Shown: positions 7,518 to 19,149 of the stretch, one piece after another
Numbering within the stretch: the first letter of the stretch is position 1
Layout of the letters: each line of letters begins with the position of its first letter
Source: Lineus longissimus
Taxonomy: Eukaryota > Nemertea > Pilidiophora > Heteronemertea > Lineidae
Direction of reading: 5' to 3'
Assembly: GCF_910592395.1 (NCBI RefSeq)
Contig: NC_088323.1
Coordinates: 6,140,001-6,204,000 of the forward strand
Length of the DNA: 64,000 nt
Translations under genes and position numbers: made by a program
Notes under the pieces: generated by a model
The model's database searches: none
Told to the model about the DNA's origin: nothing
What the model saw: only the letters and a program-made list of their open reading frames with translations

Positions 7518-10292
7518 TCACACTAACTTGGTATTCTCATTAAAAGATTTACGCAAATTTGAATTGACTTCGAGTAGCGGTAATTCGTCGTACGGGTCGT
7601 CGTACTCCAAATCGGCCATTGTATCTGGCTCATCGTCCAATGAAAAGAAATCGGTCTCGCGATCTTTGATGCGTTTGTACTTATGCTGGCGGAATTCGCG
7701 GAAAATTCCAAAGAAACACAACCCAGCGAGAATTATCGCCCCTCCAATTATGAACCAACCATAATTGAACATAGACTCGGAAACTCGTGTAAGTTCCCCG
7801 TTACATTCTAATTGGTCTCGGCTTAATGTTTCCAGAAGTGATCCATAGAATTTTTCGGGGCTTCCGCACTCGACACTTATCGTGTAGCTTCGATTGTGAA
7901 TTAGTTCAAGTAGTTCCTTCACAGATGGCGCACAAGCATCACAGGAAATATTATTGTGAAGTAAGCTTATCGCAGTCCGCCACAGTTTTGGCGATCCAAA
8001 TGTTTCATTTGGTGTAAGGTGATTTTTGAGCAGATTTCCTGACAGGTCGAGAGTTCGTAGATCTTTTATCACTCCGAATGTACCATACCCAAATGTGGTG
8101 AGTTTATTATTCATCAAGTTGAGGTTTTGCAGCTGATCAGCCACCGGCGTGAACAGGTTTCCCGGCAGATCAGTGATGAGGGTCTCCATGATCGTAATCG
8201 ATTTGCACGATTTTAAAGAACGGAATGTGTTTTCATCAATAGACGTAACATCAGGACTTTCCGTAATCGCAATTTTTGAAATATCAGGAACACTTTTAAA
8301 CAAATCTGCGCCTATTTTGCTAGTTTTGAATTTTTTAATCAAAATGTTCGTTTTGTTTTTGTCCATTTGTTTTGTAATTTGGGCAAGATCATTTTCAGTT
8401 ATCCCTGTGCATTCAATGGCCTCGCCAAAACAACTGCACTTTTTCGGGCATGTCGATGATTTTAACACTTTGGGGGTAGAAGACATTTTTGTCGGCTTTT
8501 CTGTTGTTTGTGGTTGTATGATATTTGACAGGGTAGATGGGGGAGAAGTAGTAGAAGCCTTAGTTGTCACAGGACTTTTGGTAGTTGTGGTAGTCAGCGT
8601 AGTAGTTCCTCTTTTTGTAGTCGGTAAGGTTGTTTCCTTTTGGTTAGTAGGTGTAGTGGTTTCCTTTTCAGTAGTTGGCGTGGTAGTTTCCTTTTGGGCA
8701 GTCGGCATAGTAGTTTCTCTTGTGGAGGTAAGCCTGTCAGTTGTACTCATGGTTTCAGTAGGCGTTGAATCCATTGTTAACTCATCAGTTGTTGTTGTAA
8801 TCATTTCAGCATCAGTTTTCATTTTTGAGATCACGTCACCACAGTTTAAATCATCTTGTGTCAACTCATTAAGTTTTTTTCTAGCCAGATTGTCGGGTGT
8901 ATTACAATCAGTGCTTATAGGGTAACTCTGTTCATCAATAAGTTTTAGCATACAGGGGGTACAAGATATGTTATTGTCTTTGAGGCGTACGACAGTCCGA
9001 TCAGGATAATCGAAAACTAATGCTGGGGGTAGTTGTAACAGGTTGCCAGTCAAGTCGAGGGTTTGTAAAACTTTCATGCCCATGAAGGTCTTGTTATGTA
9101 ATGTGGTGAGCTTGTTATTCGTCAACTCAAGAAATCGTAATGTTGCCCGAACTGGAATGAACAGATTTTCTGGCAAGTCCGTGATAGATGTTCTGTTTAT
9201 ACAAATGGACTCAACATTTTCTAACCCCTTGAATGCATGTTCATTGATGGAAAGAACCTTAGGACTGTCTGTGATAGCAATATGTTTGATATGGGGGATT
9301 TTCTCAAATTCACGGCTTGCGATCTCCTTGGCTTGAAAATTATTCAAAATGAAACTTGCGTTTCCATTGGACGGTTTCATAGAGGCAAGAACATTGCGGA
9401 GTTCATCACTCGTCATGGTATCACAGCGGATGGCATTTTCGTTATCATAACATGAGCATTTCATTGGACAACCGTTGACCGACATGTCAAAAGTTGTTGC
9501 TATCGTTTCAGATGTTGTTGGTTTTGTTGAGTACATCAGAGGATCTGTTGTCGATTCAGTAGTTGTTGCCTTTGTCATGTGGGATGTAATCATTTTACTG
9601 CATTTTAGATCCTTGATGAGCCTAGGTTCTATAAACGTGTCATGCATCTTACACTCGGCATGTATCGGATAATTTCGATCGTTAATTAGTGAAGCCATAT
9701 CGATGATAGAGGTGGTACAAGGACTACAAGAAATGTTATTGTCTTTCAGAAGCACAGTTGTCTGGTTCAAGCTTTGGTAACTGAAAACTGTTACCGGGGG
9801 TAACGTCAAGGGATTACCTGTCAAGTCGATGGTCGTTAACCCCTCCATACCCTGGAAGATTTTTTCTGGCAATGAGGTGAATTCGTTGCCAATGAGTTCG
9901 AGAAATTTCAGAGTTTTTCGAACAGGCATGAAAAGTGTTTCCGGGAGGTCGTTAATGGAAGTGTCTTTGATGACAATAGACTCAATGGCATCTAACCCGC
10001 GGAACGCATTTTCGTCGATTGTCAAAAGGTTCGGGCTATTGACTATGGACAGTTTTTTCACAAAACTGATATTTTTAAACATGTCGGCAATGATATAGTT
10101 CACCTCAAAGTTACTCAAAATCAACCCTTTCTTTGGCGGTTTGAAGCTTGAAAGTGTTTCACTTAGTTCATCACTGGTGATGTAATCACAAAATAGCGCC
10201 AGGCCGTTGCTTGTACACTTGGAGGTGCTTTCAGCAGAATGTAGGAATAATCCTGTGGTCAGGATGACCAATTGAAAAGTTGTCATCGCCAT
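7518..10292 (-). CDS. Triple-module LRR type I membrane receptor with mucin-like linker
   Basis: Intronless. The frame stays open upstream to a GTG, but the first ATG is at 10292 in a strong context (A at -3, G at +4), giving 924 residues. Numbered from that ATG: signal peptide about 1-22; LRR module 1 about 26-231; module 2 about 275-484; a Thr/Pro-rich linker about 493-613 with ~10-residue KETTTPT-type repeats, probably O-glycosylated; module 3 about 615-830; transmembrane helix about 843-863; tail about 60 residues. Modules 2 and 3 begin with intact CPxKCSC N-caps, but module 1 keeps only two cysteines. All three C-caps use CxxC (SCSPC, SCTPC, SCDAC) instead of the usual CxC. The tail carries YDEL (YxxPhi) and DELPLL (acidic dileucine), known endocytic and lysosomal sorting motifs. 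The three modules are internal duplicates and are related to the 2771-3703 protein. Role inferred: internalising surface recognition receptor. Confidence 0.9.
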   Translation of the reverse strand: MAMTTFQLVILTTGLFLHSAESTSKCTSNGLALFCDYITSDELSETLSSFKPPKKGLILSNFEVNYIIADMFKNISFVKKLSIVNSPNLLTIDENAFRGLDAIESIVIKDTSINDLPETLFMPVRKTLKFLELIGNEFTSLPEKIFQGMEGLTTIDLTGNPLTLPPVTVFSYQSLNQTTVLLKDNNISCSPCTTSIIDMASLINDRNYPIHAECKMHDTFIEPRLIKDLKCSKMITSHMTKATTTESTTDPLMYSTKPTTSETIATTFDMSVNGCPMKCSCYDNENAIRCDTMTSDELRNVLASMKPSNGNASFILNNFQAKEIASREFEKIPHIKHIAITDSPKVLSINEHAFKGLENVESICINRTSITDLPENLFIPVRATLRFLELTNNKLTTLHNKTFMGMKVLQTLDLTGNLLQLPPALVFDYPDRTVVRLKDNNISCTPCMLKLIDEQSYPISTDCNTPDNLARKKLNELTQDDLNCGDVISKMKTDAEMITTTTDELTMDSTPTETMSTTDRLTSTRETTMPTAQKETTTPTTEKETTTPTNQKETTLPTTKRGTTTLTTTTTKSPVTTKASTTSPPSTLSNIIQPQTTEKPTKMSSTPKVLKSSTCPKKCSCFGEAIECTGITENDLAQITKQMDKNKTNILIKKFKTSKIGADLFKSVPDISKIAITESPDVTSIDENTFRSLKSCKSITIMETLITDLPGNLFTPVADQLQNLNLMNNKLTTFGYGTFGVIKDLRTLDLSGNLLKNHLTPNETFGSPKLWRTAISLLHNNISCDACAPSVKELLELIHNRSYTISVECGSPEKFYGSLLETLSRDQLECNGELTRVSESMFNYGWFIIGGAIILAGLCFFGIFREFRQHKYKRIKDRETDFFSLDDEPDTMADLEYDDPYDELPLLEVNSNLRKSFNENTKLV

Positions 10293-10307
10293 TGTAACAA
10301 GTTCAGT

Positions 10308-10541
10308 TTGCACTTTGACACTGTAGTCCTTTATGGAACACTTTGCACTGTGGATAGTCCTTTATGGAACACCTTGCACTTTGGATAGTCCTTTATGGAA
10401 CACCTTGCACTTTGGATAGTCCTTTATGGAACACGTTGCACTTTTGATAGTCCTTTATGGAACACCTTGCACTTTGGATAATCCCTTATCGAACACTTTG
10501 CACTTTGGATAGTCCTTCATGGAATGGTTTGCACCTTTGAC
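10308..10541 (-). repeat. 31-bp tandem array abutting the start of the triple-LRR gene
   Basis: About seven units of TTGCACTTTGGATAGTCC followed by TTTATGGAACACC lie 15 bp or more upstream of the ATG, so they form part of the 5' UTR or promoter. Each unit holds CCTTTATGG, one base short of a CArG box (CC, six A/T, GG). The array may be regulatory or merely a minisatellite; the sequence alone does not decide. Confidence 0.9.
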
Positions 10542-12130
10542 TTGATGCTACAAAAGACTGAATTCTTTGCACTTTACACGGAGCAAGATCTACTCGGGAT
10601 GGTGACAGACTGCCCGCATACACAGTCCGGATATAACGACGCTTCACACGTTCGTCCTAAAGAAGCGACTCTTGGATACTTCAAGTATGATTTTTCGTTT
10701 TTCTCTCTACAATCAATATGGCGTCACTTCCATCGCATGTCATAGCCTATATCACAGTGCACAAGGAGTTGTCATAGTTACGGACAAACAATAGAGCTAA
10801 TCAGCTAATGGCTACAATGACTCCTGGTTAACGAGTCGAGTCACAGTCATTTATTTCAGGCAATACGATACAGGCCAATACAACTTTAGCAACACACTCA
10901 ACAGACTGTCAGCCTACAGTGACTGCTATTTGGTGATTAGCTCTAAGTCCTAAATTATCAAAATTCCTATCACTACTCCAGAAATAACCTTCCAAAGGTC
11001 ACAGATTGGTGGTAGATCTTTCACGTTTTCGCTTCGTGGCTGCCTTAAAATCCCGCGAAAGTCTAATTGTTTGTGCACAAAATCAGTACTTGAAGCATGC
11101 CTGCCAGAGGAAGTCTGTACTTGCTTGTCTGTGGACTAAATCTTAGTGGCTATAATTTGCCTAACAAAAAAGCTTTACAATAGCTTGTTAGGTCAGTGTT
11201 CCAGTGTTGTGCCTCACTGGTCAAGTAAGTGTAAACAACAAGACAAGAAAAGGTTAAGAAGGCTATTCAACACCCCAATTTTCCTTTCGACACTTTATTA
11301 CTACTTTCCACCCTAAGATATTTTAAAATGTGTGTAGAATAGTCTAGATAATACAGCAATGTTTAGAGTCTTGTTAGGCTGGAATTTAACATCTATTTTT
11401 ACCTCAAATAAATCAAAATATGTGTAGATTACTCTACATAATGCATAGCTATTAGAGTCTTCTTAGGCTGATTGGTACTGTAAGCTTTCACCCAAGTTGG
11501 ACTGGAATTTCCATTCATTGCAATACAAGTGCAAAAGCTTATACAATCAAGCTAAACTGGTAGCAAGTTTTTTGGCATTGTTGTTTCATTAATAATCTGA
11601 GTCATACTGAATGATTGACCACATTTTCCCTTTCAAAGTCACCCAGGCCTAGAATTCTTATTCAGACTGCTCTGGATTTGTCTGGACTTGTGAATAGGCC
11701 TATGATTTATCATATTTATGGGCAATTTTGAGAACTAGATATGATAGCATAAAGCTAAATCTGTTATAAATGTTTGTCAAAGTATGTGAACTCTTGAAGG
11801 GGTATTTAAAATTTCGTCTCATAGTTCATCTCGTCAGATTTGCTAAGTCTATGGATTCGACTCTTTTTTGGCTGATTGCCACCTGTGTCGCTCTTGTCCT
11901 CAATTCTGTTACTATTGCCGATGCCAGATCTTAGTTTACTTTCAACACTGTTGCAGTATCAACCCCGTCATCTTCATCGGTTTTGATGACAGGTTTATTG
12001 TTTAAAGATTGAGGGACCACGAGGAAGAAATTCTGAAGTAGACACATGGTAAAGATGCTAAATTTGTACCACAACCATCAAAATGTCCCTTGAAAGTAAA
12101 AACTGTGTGAAGATCCTAATCTCTGTGTAA
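10542..12130. other. No gene recognised apart from a short duplication
   Basis: This is the upstream flank of the triple-LRR gene. Apart from the duplicated segment at 11323-11480 I see no repeat or coding signal. Confidence 0.35.
11323..11480 (+). repeat. Diverged ~87-bp tandem duplication
   Basis: Two copies share AAAATRTGTGTAGA, TCTAYATAATRCA and TTAGAGTCTTSTTAGGCTG. They are clearly diverged, so the duplication is old. Confidence 0.65.
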
Positions 12131-12301
12131 AGTATATGGTACCGTACAATCTTGTCTGTGAAGAAGGGAAATCCTTCTTCTGATAAAAGTTTATCCTAAA
12201 GAATATGGTACAGTCTTGTCTGTGAAAGGAGAATCTTTCTTAGAAAAAAGTTATCCTAAAAATATTGTACGATCTTGTCTTTGAAGAGAAATTATCCCGA
12301 A
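12131..12301 (+). repeat. Degenerate ~60-66-bp tandem repeat, about three copies
   Basis: Each copy contains AATATGGTAC or a variant, then TCTTGTCTGTGAAG, a GAAATCCTTCTT-like stretch and AAAAGTTTATCCT. The third copy is truncated. Confidence 0.75.
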
Positions 12302-14321
12302 GTTCTAAAGCTTCAAGGACTCGACTTTTTTTTCCGCCTGTGCTACATTGTTACATTGTTAATTTCAGTTGCCCATGCAGGAGTGTATCCAAGGGAGAGC
12401 AATCCTGGTCGGGACCCTCTTATTACAGAAAAATCTTAAAAATTTACCATGAGTTTTCCATATTTGGACAAATCTTTGACAGAGTTTAACAATGCATTGT
12501 CTTTTCTTTCTGAATTGGTACAGAAAGAGTTTGATTTAACATGAAGAAAACTAGGTCAAGGTATAGAACTTACTTAATTCATTGTGAGGTAATTAGCGCC
12601 AGTTGTTAAGCAATTGGTTATCTAAAGTTGTGCATTGTCTTGATGAAAAACGGTAACTTATTTTGAAATTTAGATCTGTACCAAATAATGGCTGATCTAG
12701 TTTTTTCTTTTGGCCCAGTTCTTCCATAACTATCTGATTGTCTACAAAATGTACTTTGTTTATAATGTGACTTATCTGCAACTGCAATGTAGGTGTTCAA
12801 ATGGCTGTTGTGCAGAAATGGAATTCCTGCGAAATGATGTTAAGTCCATGTCACTGTGATATTTTCAAGATGCAGTGGAAGTTGAAGTCGCAGAAGTGAG
12901 TTACTTGGCTAAAATGTCAATACGACGAGAAGGCCTGCTTTTGAATAGGGCTTCATCTTGGGATCGAGTTTCCTTTAGATGAAACTTGACAAAGTAATTC
13001 CTTTCTCAGTTTTAGTTAGATCTACTCACATAGAGTTTATGGGAAGATGCACTGGATCGCAAAATCAATGTACGCATAGAGTTCGTCGGAAGATGCGGTG
13101 GATTATGAAATGTTTATATTAAATTTGACAAAAAATTGTAAGATCTACACGATTTGCACTAGTTTCTCAGACTCCCATCAATGAATGCCAGAAGTCCGAA
13201 TTGTCACATACAGTATCTAGTTATCACTCTGACTGTTGGTTTAAAGTGGCAGTGTTGTTGGCATGCTTTGTAACTCCTCAGGTAGCTAGTCCCTGTTTCA
13301 ATGAATTTGTTCAGTGGTTTTATTCCTCTGTCGGCTATCTTTGTTGTAATACGGTTTTGGTATCACCATATAGCAGAGAAATAATCACCGATTTAATCCA
13401 CTCTGACTGTAGGAGAGAAATAATCCACTCTGACTCTTCCTTATTTGACAGGTAAAACAGTTAAGTTTACCGGGCTGGTACATGTATGTTGGCTTACTCC
13501 AGTCCTTCAAAGTCAAAGGCTCTCTTTGCCTGAGCTGATAAAGTTAAAGTGGTTTTCCAATGGTATAGACCACTGATGTGTTGCCTGAAATAATTCCCTC
13601 TCTGACTAGGACTGTGCCTGACAAGTTCAACAAAACGTTTAACTCTTATCTGATATGAAGTTCAGTGTTATTCATCGACCTTACAGAGTTCATTCAGTTT
13701 TGCAATGGTTGAAGCCACTCAGCTTTGGTATGGCCTTGTTATGACCTGGAAGGACATGTCCTTTTTCAAGTCATGCCGTGTTCCACCATGGATCTCATTC
13801 ATGCGATACCAGCTGTTCTGACAACAGGTTTACTTTATTCGTTGTGGTATTAATGCCCAGGGATGCACAATAAGATATGATGAGTTTGTAGCCCAGGGGC
13901 CTTGTTTGCATCATCGTCCTAGCCCCAGGGATGCATGTTATGCACAAGTTTGTTTGGAAATTTCTATGATGTGTTGAGAAAAGTTTAATCCAATTAAAGT
14001 GAATGTCTCATAAAAATTGAGTGGCAATTTCAAGCAAGTGATCATGATATGACCGTATTTGATCCAATGAGGTTATTTTTTTGAGAAATGAAAGTCTTTC
14101 ACTTTTGGTTTGTTTGAACACAGCTCATGTTCCAGACAAGAATATTGTATGCCTTTTCACTGCCAGTTCGTGTCTGCCTAGCAATGCCCCCTAGTGTCCT
14201 GGATGTACAACGGAGCGGTCTAATTATGAATGTCTGTCCAGGTGAAAATTATGAAAACGACAGCATTGTCTCTATTAAATATGATCCCATCACAATTGCT
14301 AGGCCCAGTCAATACGATTTT
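12302..14321. other. No gene recognised
   Basis: No convincing exon, repeat boundary or RNA signature. Small open frames in this stretch are short and have no recognisable domains. Confidence 0.35.
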
Positions 14322-14700
14322 GAACTTATGTTAATGAAGCACTTCGCCAGTGCCTTGAGTATCTGTGAGGTGTAAACATGGCAGCATTGTCCTCATTTGA
14401 AAATATGAAAATGGTAACAAAGTCTCAATGAAAAATGACGAAAATGCGATGTCACCTTTGTTGCCGCCATTTTAAACTTATGTTAATGAAGCACTAAGCC
14501 TGTGCTTCGAGTATCTGTGACATAGAATCCGGCAGTAATGCATCTTGGTTGAAAATATAAAAATGGAAACACTGTCTTAATGTAAAATGATGGAGACATG
14601 ACATCATCGTTGTCACCGCCATTTTGAACTTATGTCAATATAGCTCAGGCCTATACTCCGTGTGTCCGTTAGATATAAATCGGGCGGCATCGACATAGAT
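14322..14700 (+). repeat. ~150-bp tandem repeat, 2.4 copies
   Basis: Copies start near 14322, 14471 and 14623 with TTTRAACTTATGTYAAT, then GAGTATCTGTGA, a TTGAAAATATRAAAATGG block, and end with CCGCCATTT. A more diverged unit may precede it near 14220. The minus-strand frames around 14613-14901 partly overlap the last copy and are probably chance. Confidence 0.75.
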
Positions 14701-15833
14701 TCTGTCTGTTGTATGACGATCCAGGCGAAGATCAGCACTGAGTAGATGACGATGAAACGAATCTCTTGGAGGAACGGGGAGGATTCTATGAGGTCTATCG
14801 CAGACTCCATCATCGTGTTTGTTCGCTTGCTCTAAGTAGCGGTTACCAAAAATTCTTGGCAGTTGGCAGTCGTTGATTCTGTTACTCACGCGTGTCAACA
14901 CAATTTAATGGTTGCCCAAAAGTATTTTCAATTGGCTCTTTAATGCTCAAAAAACGTTCTTACTGGCGACCTCACAGATTTAACAACTGTTTCCTGAATG
15001 TTTCAAACTTCCGAGAAATTTTCTTTGGACTTTCGATATTCCGTGACAAGAGCAGTGGAGACTTCGAGCTGAAGTGGTCGATGAGAGTAACGTCCAGACT
15101 GAATTTGTTGAATATTGCCGTATCCTACATGTATGAGTATCCAATTGTGAATTACAGTATACGCCAGCATCAGTTCGTGGTTACGTTTGACAATAGTTTC
15201 TTTGTCTTCACTTAGAGATTCTGTCTTGGGGCCTACATAAATTTAAGTAGTATCCAGGCTCAGTAGGTTCCATTAAATGTATCTGGCACATTAAGAAAAA
15301 TTATCCTTTTAAAAGTGCTCTAGAAACATGTGTTAAACGTTTCCTCGAAGTGTGGCATAATGTAATGGTGGGTAATAGAATTGGTTTAAAAGTCTAGTTA
15401 GGCAAATGCTTACCAAGTAGGCCTATATGGCTATTAGCATTTGTTTACCTTTTTGTTAGCCAAACATACAATGCTAAAAACACAGTTGCCATGTGCCAGT
15501 AGTAAACAGGTGGTATAACATTGTCAACAAGAAGCACTCAATGAATAGATTTAAAGAATATCCCTTTACAAAGCCATTGACTCTTTTTTGTTATCAAAAA
15601 TCAGTTTGAGTTGAGACTTGAAATTAGCCACAACTCCTCAAATGTGGTTATGTCGTAAAAAGTCCTTGATGAATTTTGATAACTCATGTAAGGATGGACC
15701 TGTTTTTTTTCCGTGTTTGCTATTTCAGTGGAAATGCATACCACTGCAGTTCCTAAAATGGTGCCTTATCAGCCCAGTAGATCAGACTTAGCACAAACTT
15801 CTTCTTGTGCGTAAGATGTTGGACATCATGCTC
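14701..15833. other. No gene recognised
   Basis: A plus-strand frame at 14892-15215 (107 codons) has no recognisable family and lacks supporting splice signals. Nothing else is seen before the TTAA-flanked element. Confidence 0.35.
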
Positions 15834-15837
15834 TTAA

Positions 15838-16369
<532 letters not shown>

Positions 16370-16373
16370 TTAA

Positions 16374-18989
16374 TTCCATAGCATTCACAGAGGTGGCAGT
16401 ACATGCAAGTTCACCAAGTGATCCCCTCAGCTTTGGTTTCAGTCCTGCTCCCTCCAGAACGTCTTATGTCATTGTAAGGCTGAGACTAACTGGGCAATCG
16501 TAGGAGTTTGGTTGGCACTCCCGCTCTGGTGGAATACGGAGTCACTTGGCCAACAGTTGGCACCTAACCGTAGTGGTTCACAAAAATACTCATCCCACAT
16601 TAGCGGAGCAATACTACCTCGAGAATAACACCTCAAAGTGCAGAGCATACGCTGAAGAAAAAGATCTGTTGGAAGCAAAGTATTATCCCCCAACTCGACA
16701 AAGAGGATAACAAGCCCTTTCTCTTTGTATCAGGACTTTGAATATAGTTTTTCAGTATTAGTTCATCATCGCTAAGAGGACATCGACATCCCTTTCCTTA
16801 TGAACATGGAGTTTGGGGTATTTTGAAAAAAAATTAAGATAGATTTCCGTTAACCTTCCTCACTCATCTACGCAACTCCGCAGAATGAGATGATATTTCT
16901 TCTTGGGCGATCAGTTTACATGTTCATATTGCAACACGCTGTTTGTATCGGTTACCATGGCAGCCACAGACTGTACATGTCAAGGTGGTGGCATATTTAA
17001 CACTCTGTGATTGTTTAAGATATAGTCCATTTTATGGAGGTCTGTTTAAAATATTGTCCGTTGTCCATACTTAGAAAGAAGGGGACCTTTGAGCAAGACA
17101 GTGTTCCTTTTAGGCCCACACCATTTCGACCATGGTGTTGTGTAGACTGATTTACAAATGCTATAAATGCCAAGTTTGAGTGAATTTGCGTGCATAATAA
17201 CTTAAAAGTCTTCTCCCCACTCGTGTCCCACCTGGTATTAAATCAAATTAAGTGACTTACCTCGGTCACAATCGTTCGGGGTTCCAAAGTAAAAGAAGTA
17301 TTATCAATCATTAACGGACTACATCAGCCATTTATGCCCCTCCCTGAACCTGAAACATGATATCTGGGGGCTTAATCTGCTCTAGAACATAAAACGATTC
17401 CAAAAGAATAGAACTCACTTTGATGCTTTGTCCCTCATCGGTTTATACCTCTAGAAAAATTGACAATATGTAACATAAATATTAGGAGTTCAGCACAATG
17501 ATAAAATAATAAAGCTGTTTGTTTGATGGTTCTTCTGATGAAAGGAAGAAATGTCGATAATGAGTATTTGCTTATAATTTATTTATGACAAATAGTATAA
17601 GCTATTAGTTTGAATTATTTAGATTTCTCCAAGCGATTTGCTTAGTTCATTGTTATTGTGTTTACTCTATTTCGACATGTTGAAAAATTGACTTGGATAT
17701 TTTAGACGCTGTTGATTGGATTAGCAACTAGGGGCGTAAGGAGTTGCCAAAAGCTGTTTTCGTTTGATCATTTTAATTCTAAAATGCCTGGAAATGAAAA
17801 ATCCCTGGGGTGTTGCTTCAGGTTGGTAAAGGAAGCATTTTTAACTGAATTCATTAATCAATTCAATCCTTATTCAAAATTTCATGTGAAAAAATGTGGC
17901 ATTACAACCCTAGGCCATTCCAGGCACTGAGAGTAGATAATTTCATGGCCTGGAATTGCTTGGAGTGACATCTAATTAATGCCCTTCATGGATTGGACAT
18001 ATAGGGGTTAAAAGGCAAGTTACTCCAGGCTCTGCATCACCAATTGACCAATCAGCATCGAACACTCTTGGAAGTAGTTCTTTTTTTTCGAAATCAGTGT
18101 GTTCTCTTACTTTCCTGCATGTAGAGCTGCATCTGTGCAATCAGAATGTAGTTCCTCTGATATCATGAACTAAAGCTGTTTCTGGTGAACATTCTGATGG
18201 AGTTTGAGCCTGATATGTTCACCGACGTGGATTTGGGAATCCAATTAACCTGCTAAGCCCCAAAACATGACAGCAAGTGAAATGAAGAATTCAGATTCCC
18301 CCTGAACATTGAAAATGTCAATGTCATGACCTGTCAAAATGCTGTGGATTTATGCCCTGGGCGAGATCTTCTTGCCCTGCAAATGATAGGTTTGAATGAG
18401 ATGCTGGGTTTGATGTCTAATGGAAAATGGCTCAGAATCTATCAGTGGGGTGTAGCCTCGAGGCATTGTGATAGAACAAATCAAAAGTATACCTTGGGCA
18501 CCACCCGGTAACGAAAAAACAAGCACTTGGTTGCCATGGATATGAACATTTGTTGACGTTCTGAGGGACTGTTGCATCTACCGCAATTGCTCAGGCTCAT
18601 ATTGGTGGCGCCACCTACTTTTTCAGACGGACATTACCCCCTGGCCAAGGAACTGGCTTAACCATGCAGTCCCTTTAAGTATGACTGGTGTGTACATTTC
18701 AGTTAATTTGAGAACGCTTGCCTCATAACCTTTGGAAGAAAATATATCAATTTTCTCTCATTCACTTCAGTCCAGTAAGGGTTAACTGTTACGAATAAAT
18801 AGTCACTTTCTCCAAAACATTTATCATCCATCTTTATAGTACCACACTGTCACTATGTAAACCCTGATTCCACATTAATGGAACAAGCATCGTACAACGG
18901 CGATAAAATCACCCACAATGCATCAGAATGCCTATCAGCGATTAATCAATATACAAGCGTTTCATGTGACGGGAGTTGGCTCTTGCAAT
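16374..18989. other. No gene recognised
   Basis: Unique-looking A+T-rich DNA. I found no coding domain, clear repeat or RNA feature. Confidence 0.35.
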
Positions 18990-19149
18990 CGACAAGCCTT
19001 CGATCTGCGGGGAAATGTCGTTGAAGGAAGGAGAGGAAAGCGACAGTTATGCTAATTTTTCAGTCCAATATGGCGAGAAGGAATCAGTTTGAGATTTAGC
19101 GAGAAAGAAGAATGTTGTCGTGAATTCTTTTGGGAATTTTTAACATCAG
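18990..19149 (+). other. Candidate non-coding first exon with strong splice donor
   Basis: A G-rich stretch ends in CATCAG followed by GTGAGTAAG, close to the consensus donor, with the exon boundary at 19149. Upstream lies CCAATATGGCGAG, resembling the YY1 site (AANATGGCG) often found just after a transcription start. The only ATG there opens a nine-codon frame, so this would be a 5' UTR exon with a short upstream frame. The partner exon is unknown; 57807 is a candidate. The start coordinate is approximate. Confidence 0.4.

Noticed and set aside
8149-8925. 258-codon plus-strand frame rich in Val and Ser
   Set aside because: It is the antisense of the Thr-rich linker and module 3 of the minus-strand LRR gene, whose domains are unmistakable.
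10293-10313. Seven-codon N-terminal extension of the triple-LRR frame
   Set aside because: The extension begins with GTG. The first ATG is at 10292, in a strong context and directly followed by a signal peptide.
14892-15215. 107-codon plus-strand frame
   Set aside because: No domain, no splice support, and it lies next to a tandem repeat.
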